Assembly (NCBI GenBank): GCA_900554595.1
Contig: USHZ01000069.1
Span: 1 to 9,717, forward strand
Reading direction: 5' to 3'
DNA: 9,717 nt
DNA from: an uncultured Collinsella sp.
GTDB lineage: Bacteria; Actinomycetota; Coriobacteriia; Coriobacteriales; Coriobacteriaceae
Shown: positions 7,402 through 9,717 of the stretch, one piece after another
Layout: every line of letters begins with the position of its first letter
Position numbering within the stretch: the stretch's first letter is position 1
Program-made: the position numbers and the translations under genes
The notes under the pieces: model-generated
Seen by the model: only the letters and a program-made list of their open reading frames with translations
What the model was told of the DNA's origin: nothing
The model's database searches: none

Positions 7402-7440
7402 CCAGAAAGGCGCCCGGGACCAAAGCGATCCCGAGCGCCT
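7402..7440 (-). terminator. Intra-operon hairpin (terminator or processing site) after the flavoprotein gene
   Basis: AGGCGC-c-CGGGA (7408-7419) pairs with TCCCG-a-GCGCCT (7429-7440): 11 base pairs with one mismatch and a 9-nt loop. On the minus strand it is followed by a weak TTTCT. It lies in the 133-bp gap between the flavoprotein stop and the NuoG-GltD start. The poor T-run suggests partial termination or 3'-end stabilisation rather than a full stop. Confidence 0.5.
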
Positions 7441-7507
7441 CGCTTGTAGGGCAAATCCCCGCCCGCACCCAACGCGTGCGCGTCTGCAGGCGCGAATAGC
7501 TACGGTG

Positions 7508-9013
7508 TTACGACCACTCCTCGTCGCCCGCGTCCTCAAAGAGGGCAGCGGCGGCGTTTTCACCGGCGATGCGGCCCGAGTTAAGGCAGAAGCCCATGGT
7601 GTTACCCGGAATGCAGTAGTTATAGGAGTCGCCATAGATGGTGCAGGCATCGGTGCCAACGCAGTACAGGCCAGGGATGACCTCGTAGTCGTCGGTCATG
7701 ACCTCCATCTTGTGGTTGATGAGCACGCCACCCAGGGTGCCGTAGGCGCCGCAGTACTGCTTGCAGCAATAGAAGGGGCCCTTCTCGAGCGGCTTCATAA
7801 ACTCGCGTTCTTTCTCAAAGATGTCGTCCCAGCCGTTGTCGCACATCTCGTTGTACTCGTCGACATTGGCGAGCAGGCCCTCAGCATCGATGCCAGCCTT
7901 CTCGGCAAGCTCCTCCAGCGTATCGGCCTGGCAGATTGCCGGATAGCCGGCCTCCAGGTCGCGGTTCCACTGCTCCTCAAAGCCGTCGTACAGGTCGTGC
8001 GGATGAACGTGGCTGACAATATCCGGACCATCCTTCTTCCAATGCTTGAGCATGCGGGAATCAAAGATGGCATAGGCGACCTTGCCGGGAAGATGGTTGA
8101 TGGCATTGCCGACAAAGGTGGTGTTGAAGATCTCGTCCTCCGGCATAAAGCGCTCGCCCAGGCGGTTGCACCAGTAGCACGGCTGACGGAATGCGCCCTC
8201 GACATAGAAGTGGTTCATGTTGTCGGGGATCTGGTACATAAGCTCCATGGTCACCGGGGTGTGGCCGCCGCCGACCTCGTGGCACATGTTGATGCCGTCG
8301 CCGTCCATACCCGGAATGGCAAACGAGAACAGGTCGGTACCCCATTCAAAGTCGAGCTTCTCCTTGATGAGCTTGGCGTTGTGGCCAAAACCGCCCGTGG
8401 CGACAATCGCGGACTTGCACGAGATTTGGTACTCCTCGCCGTCCTTGTCCTTGGCGGTCACGCCGCAGATGGCACCGTCCTCGCCCTTGATAAGGCCGGT
8501 ACCCGGGCACTCAAACATAAACTCGACGCCCAGGTCCTGGGCACGCTCGGTCATGCGCTTGGTCATCGTGGTCGCCGCGCGGGGACCGGGCTCCGAGCCA
8601 TCCTCGGGCTGCACGACATGCCAGGTGTACTCGCCGTCGGAATAGGCGCGCGTGCGCTCGCGAGCGCGGAATGCCGGACGCACAGAGTTAAACTCCACGC
8701 CCATGTCCTGCAGCCATGCAATGGTGTCGCCCGACTTAAAGTAGTAGTCGCGCACCAGGCGGGCATCGACCTGGTAATGGGTGTAGAACATATGGCGACG
8801 GAAGAGCTCGCCGGGCGTGACCTCGATCATCGAGGCCTTCTGAAGCGGAGAGCCAGCGGCGGCAGGCCCCATGCCCATGTTGGCGGCGCCGCCGGTAATG
8901 GGGGCCTTCTCCAGGGCAATGACGCGAGCGCCCGCCTCGGCTGCAGCGACCGCTGCGGCAAGGCCACTCAGACCCGCGGCGACGACAACGACGTCGGTCT
9001 CTAACTGTTTCAT
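7508..9013 (-). CDS. FAD-dependent flavoprotein reductase/dehydrogenase, fumarate reductase / ketosteroid dehydrogenase superfamily
   Basis: This is a 501-residue single-domain FAD_binding_2-type flavoprotein, probably the catalytic component of the cluster. The start has AGGAGG at about 7 nt. DVVVVAAGLSGLAAAVAAAE (7-26) is the dinucleotide-binding fold, with the first Gly of GxGxxG replaced by Ala12. ATGGFGHN (205-212) and GMDGDGINM (235-243) are further family motifs. GTLGGVLINHKMEV (425-438), VIPGLYCVGTDA (445-456) and IPGNTMGFCLNSGRIAGENA (468-487) form the C-terminal FAD/substrate part. In fumarate reductases HHTMGG stands where AYGTLGG is found here, so the substrate-binding His is Tyr424. 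The GTxGG and Tyr pattern is nearer to 3-ketosteroid dehydrogenases. There is no signal peptide, FMN-binding domain or haem motif, so it must receive electrons from a soluble donor, plausibly the Fe-S proteins encoded downstream. The substrate is unknown. Confidence 0.87.
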   Translation of the reverse strand: MKQLETDVVVVAAGLSGLAAAVAAAEAGARVIALEKAPITGGAANMGMGPAAAGSPLQKASMIEVTPGELFRRHMFYTHYQVDARLVRDYYFKSGDTIAWLQDMGVEFNSVRPAFRARERTRAYSDGEYTWHVVQPEDGSEPGPRAATTMTKRMTERAQDLGVEFMFECPGTGLIKGEDGAICGVTAKDKDGEEYQISCKSAIVATGGFGHNAKLIKEKLDFEWGTDLFSFAIPGMDGDGINMCHEVGGGHTPVTMELMYQIPDNMNHFYVEGAFRQPCYWCNRLGERFMPEDEIFNTTFVGNAINHLPGKVAYAIFDSRMLKHWKKDGPDIVSHVHPHDLYDGFEEQWNRDLEAGYPAICQADTLEELAEKAGIDAEGLLANVDEYNEMCDNGWDDIFEKEREFMKPLEKGPFYCCKQYCGAYGTLGGVLINHKMEVMTDDYEVIPGLYCVGTDACTIYGDSYNYCIPGNTMGFCLNSGRIAGENAAAALFEDAGDEEWS

Positions 9014-9030
9014 GCGAATCCTCCTTTATA

Positions 9031-9048
9031 GGGCTCTTGGACGAGCCC
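9031..9048 (-). promoter_or_regulatory. Leader hairpin just upstream of the flavoprotein ribosome site
   Basis: GGGCTC (9031-9036) and GAGCCC (9043-9048) form a perfect 6-bp stem with a 6-nt loop in the minus-strand leader, a few nucleotides before TATAAAGGAGG. It could modulate translation or mRNA stability. There is no T-run, so it is not a terminator. Confidence 0.4.
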
Positions 9049-9079
9049 GGGCTTCATGCGAATTGCATGCGTATCGACA

Positions 9080-9108
9080 GCCATACTTTCGCTCGAAAAC
9101 AGGCTCAA
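9080..9108 (-). promoter_or_regulatory. Candidate flavoprotein promoter with a palindrome in its spacer
   Basis: On the minus strand, TTGAGC (9108-9103) and TATGGC (9085-9080) sit 17 nt apart; each is a modest match to the sigma-70 boxes. The spacer contains TTTCG-CT-CGAAA (9087-9098), a dyad placed where a regulator would block or assist polymerase. The predicted leader would be about 60 nt and include the hairpin at 9031-9048. Confidence 0.3.
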
Positions 9109-9166
9109 AACCATGTGCAGGCGCACCGATGTTTGCCCATAGCGACCACGGGCTTTGTGCGGATGA

Positions 9167-9201
9167 ACCATGCGTTTGGACAACGCTTTCGAGCGCATGG
9201 T
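9167..9201. repeat. Inverted repeat ACCATGCG / CGCATGGT upstream of the flavoprotein gene
   Basis: The 8-bp arms at 9167-9174 and 9194-9201 are perfect inverted copies around a 19-nt centre that itself contains GCGTT/AACGC. The site lies about 60 bp upstream of the candidate promoter, a distance that suits an activator operator. The 9014-9267 gap otherwise shows no convincing gene. Confidence 0.45.
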
Positions 9202-9215
9202 CCTGGCGCCATATG

Positions 9216-9251
9216 CACAAAGGGGGCGGTGTACCTTATGGCACCCGCCCC
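9216..9251 (-). terminator. Rho-independent terminator of the small membrane-protein gene
   Basis: On the minus strand GGGGCGG-GTGCC, loop ATAA, GGTAC-A-CCGCCCC form a 12-bp stem with one bulged A and one G-T pair, followed by CTTTG. It begins 17 nt after the stop codon at 9268. The T-run is short but the stem is very stable. Confidence 0.6.
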
Positions 9252-9267
9252 TGATAATCGAGTTTTC

Positions 9268-9477
9268 TTATTTATGGTTCTGCTGCGCCTCGAGCACATC
9301 GAGCGGCGTAAGTGCCTGAATAGTGCGCTCTTTTCCAAAGATTGCCGAGCACACGAGCGTTCCCGACATGACCAGACAAACCGCAAGTGCGATTCCAAAG
9401 GCCCAGAATGCGAAGAGATGGCCAAAGTTAATCGGCTGCTGTAGCATAAACGTGAAGAACGATGTGGCAAGACCCAT
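9268..9477 (-). CDS. Small two-helix membrane protein, apparently a 5'-truncated gene remnant
   Basis: Sixty-nine residues run from the only ATG (9477) to a TAA at 9270-9268. Residues 1-12 and 20-48 are strongly hydrophobic (FAFWAFGIALAVCLVMSGTL within the second), with a basic/polar tail TIQALTPLDVLEAQQNHK-like at the end. The pattern is reminiscent of DUF2798-type small membrane proteins, but this is a weak impression. The ATG has no Shine-Dalgarno. The frame stays open and hydrophobic upstream (VSICSNVPCVF) into the repeat arm at 9495-9509, then hits a TGA at 9540-9538. A good terminator follows the stop, so this was a real gene, and its 5' end was probably lost at the repeat boundary. It is likely not expressed properly now. 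Confidence 0.5.
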   Translation of the reverse strand: MGLATSFFTFMLQQPINFGHLFAFWAFGIALAVCLVMSGTLVCSAIFGKERTIQALTPLDVLEAQQNHK

Positions 9478-9494
9478 AAAGACGCAGGGAACAT

Positions 9495-9590
9495 TGGAGC
9501 AGATCGAGACAAACCAAAACCGTCCCGGCAGAAAATCTCAATCTGTAACACTTAGCCGTCCAAATCGGGTCTAGATGTTACAGATCGAGA
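9495..9590. repeat. Second copy of the alternating inverted repeat (one full unit plus a damaged arm)
   Basis: The left arm TCTCAATCTGTAACA (9536-9550), a 25-nt gap and the right arm TGTTACAGATCGAGA (9576-9590) reproduce a unit of the 1187-1482 array exactly. A further right arm at 9495-9509 keeps only its last ten bases (CAGATCGAGA) and is separated by the expected 26 nt. The damaged arm merges into the open frame of the small membrane-protein gene. The copy lies between that gene and the tRNA terminator, in the same orientation as the first array. Confidence 0.92.
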
Positions 9591-9613
9591 TTTTGTTTGA
9601 GAGGCCGAGAATT

Positions 9614-9631
9614 GGACCGAAAACACGGTCC
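9614..9631. other. Short hairpin of unknown role between repeat and tRNA terminator
   Basis: GGACCG and CGGTCC form a perfect 6-bp stem with loop AAAACA. There is no T-run on either strand. It may be a secondary structure in tRNA readthrough RNA, or chance. Confidence 0.3.
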
Positions 9632-9640
9632 CGGAATAAC

Positions 9641-9670
9641 AAAAAAGCTCGCCGGCTAGGCCGACGAGCT
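9641..9670 (-). terminator. Rho-independent terminator of the tRNA gene
   Basis: On the minus strand AGCTCGTCGGC, loop CTA, GCCGGCGAGCT gives an 11-bp stem with one G-T pair, running into six T. It starts 10 nt after the encoded CCA end of the tRNA. This is the clearest terminator in the window. Confidence 0.9.
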
Positions 9671-9679
9671 GCAAGTTCT

Positions 9680-9717
9680 TGGTCGCGGGGGCAGGATTTG
9701 AACCTACGACCTCCGGG
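9680..9717 (-). tRNA. tRNA 3' end, cut by window edge; possibly initiator tRNA-fMet
   Basis: The last 38 nt of a minus-strand tRNA are present: CCCGG (3' strand of an anticodon stem), AGGTC variable loop, T-arm GTAGG-TTCAAAT-CCTGC with all five pairs formed (one G-T), acceptor strand CCCCGCG, discriminator A, and encoded CCA. The anticodon and 5' half lie outside. The CCCGG stem, AGGTC and TTCAAAT loop, with an acceptor complementary to CGCGGGG, resemble bacterial fMet tRNAs; tRNA-Pro is the alternative. Position 72 is G, which would pair with C1 if the 5' base is C and would be unusual for fMet. Confidence 0.85.

Noticed and set aside
2877..9004. Very long plus-strand open frames opposite the minus-strand genes (2877-4601, 5326-7368, 7505-9004)
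   Set aside because: They are low-information, Gly/Ala/His/Arg-rich translations without domain motifs, lying antisense to proteins with clear family signatures; a known effect of GC-rich codon usage.
7508..9013. True respiratory fumarate reductase subunit A
   Set aside because: No FrdB/FrdC partners, no signal peptide or haem domain, and the substrate-binding His is replaced.
9026..9551. Several short overlapping frames upstream of the flavoprotein and over the membrane-protein remnant
   Set aside because: No ribosome sites or conserved motifs; they overlap dyads, the terminator and the repeat.

Overview
The window looks like chromosomal DNA of a GC-rich anaerobic actinobacterium, most likely a gut Coriobacteriia member of the Collinsella/Eggerthella type. 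This rests on high GC, the absence of any oxygen-linked enzyme, a very high density of Fe-S and flavin redox proteins, and a PucR-type regulator next to a cytosolic fumarate-reductase-like flavoprotein. The genus is inferred from style only.

Layout, left to right. A minus-strand Old Yellow Enzyme-type ene-reductase runs off the left edge (1-1044). A 580-bp intergenic region follows. It holds a regular array of eight 15-bp arms in alternating orientation, spaced 25-26 bp apart (1187-1482), then a candidate extended -10 promoter. Next is a plus-strand PucR/CdaR-type regulator (1625-2938). Convergent to it lie four minus-strand genes, which in transcription order are: an FAD flavoprotein of the fumarate reductase / ketosteroid dehydrogenase superfamily (9013-7508); a 710-residue NuoG-GltD fusion (7374-5242); a protein made of the C-terminal Fe-S half of NuoF/HydB on a short unrecognised N-terminus (5224-4148); and, after a probable terminator, a flavodoxin-fold iron-sulfur flavoprotein with a C-terminal four-Cys metal knuckle (3953-2961). 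At the right end are a 5'-truncated small membrane-protein gene, a second copy of the alternating repeat (9495-9590), a terminator, and the 3' end of a tRNA whose visible part resembles initiator tRNA.

How the genes may work together (inference): the NuoG-GltD and NuoF-C proteins would oxidise NAD(P)H and pass electrons through Fe-S clusters to the cytosolic flavoprotein, which reduces or oxidises an unknown organic substrate. The ene-reductase and the flavodoxin-like protein would handle related steps or substrates. The PucR-type protein is the obvious candidate regulator. The flavoprotein has lost the histidine that binds the substrate carboxylate in true fumarate reductases, so fumarate is unlikely to be the substrate.

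The feature least explained by known families is the alternating 40-bp-phased repeat. It occurs at two loci with the same geometry and the same conserved asymmetry between arms. Nothing in the window resembles a transposase, phage gene, toxin-antitoxin pair or CRISPR-Cas gene.
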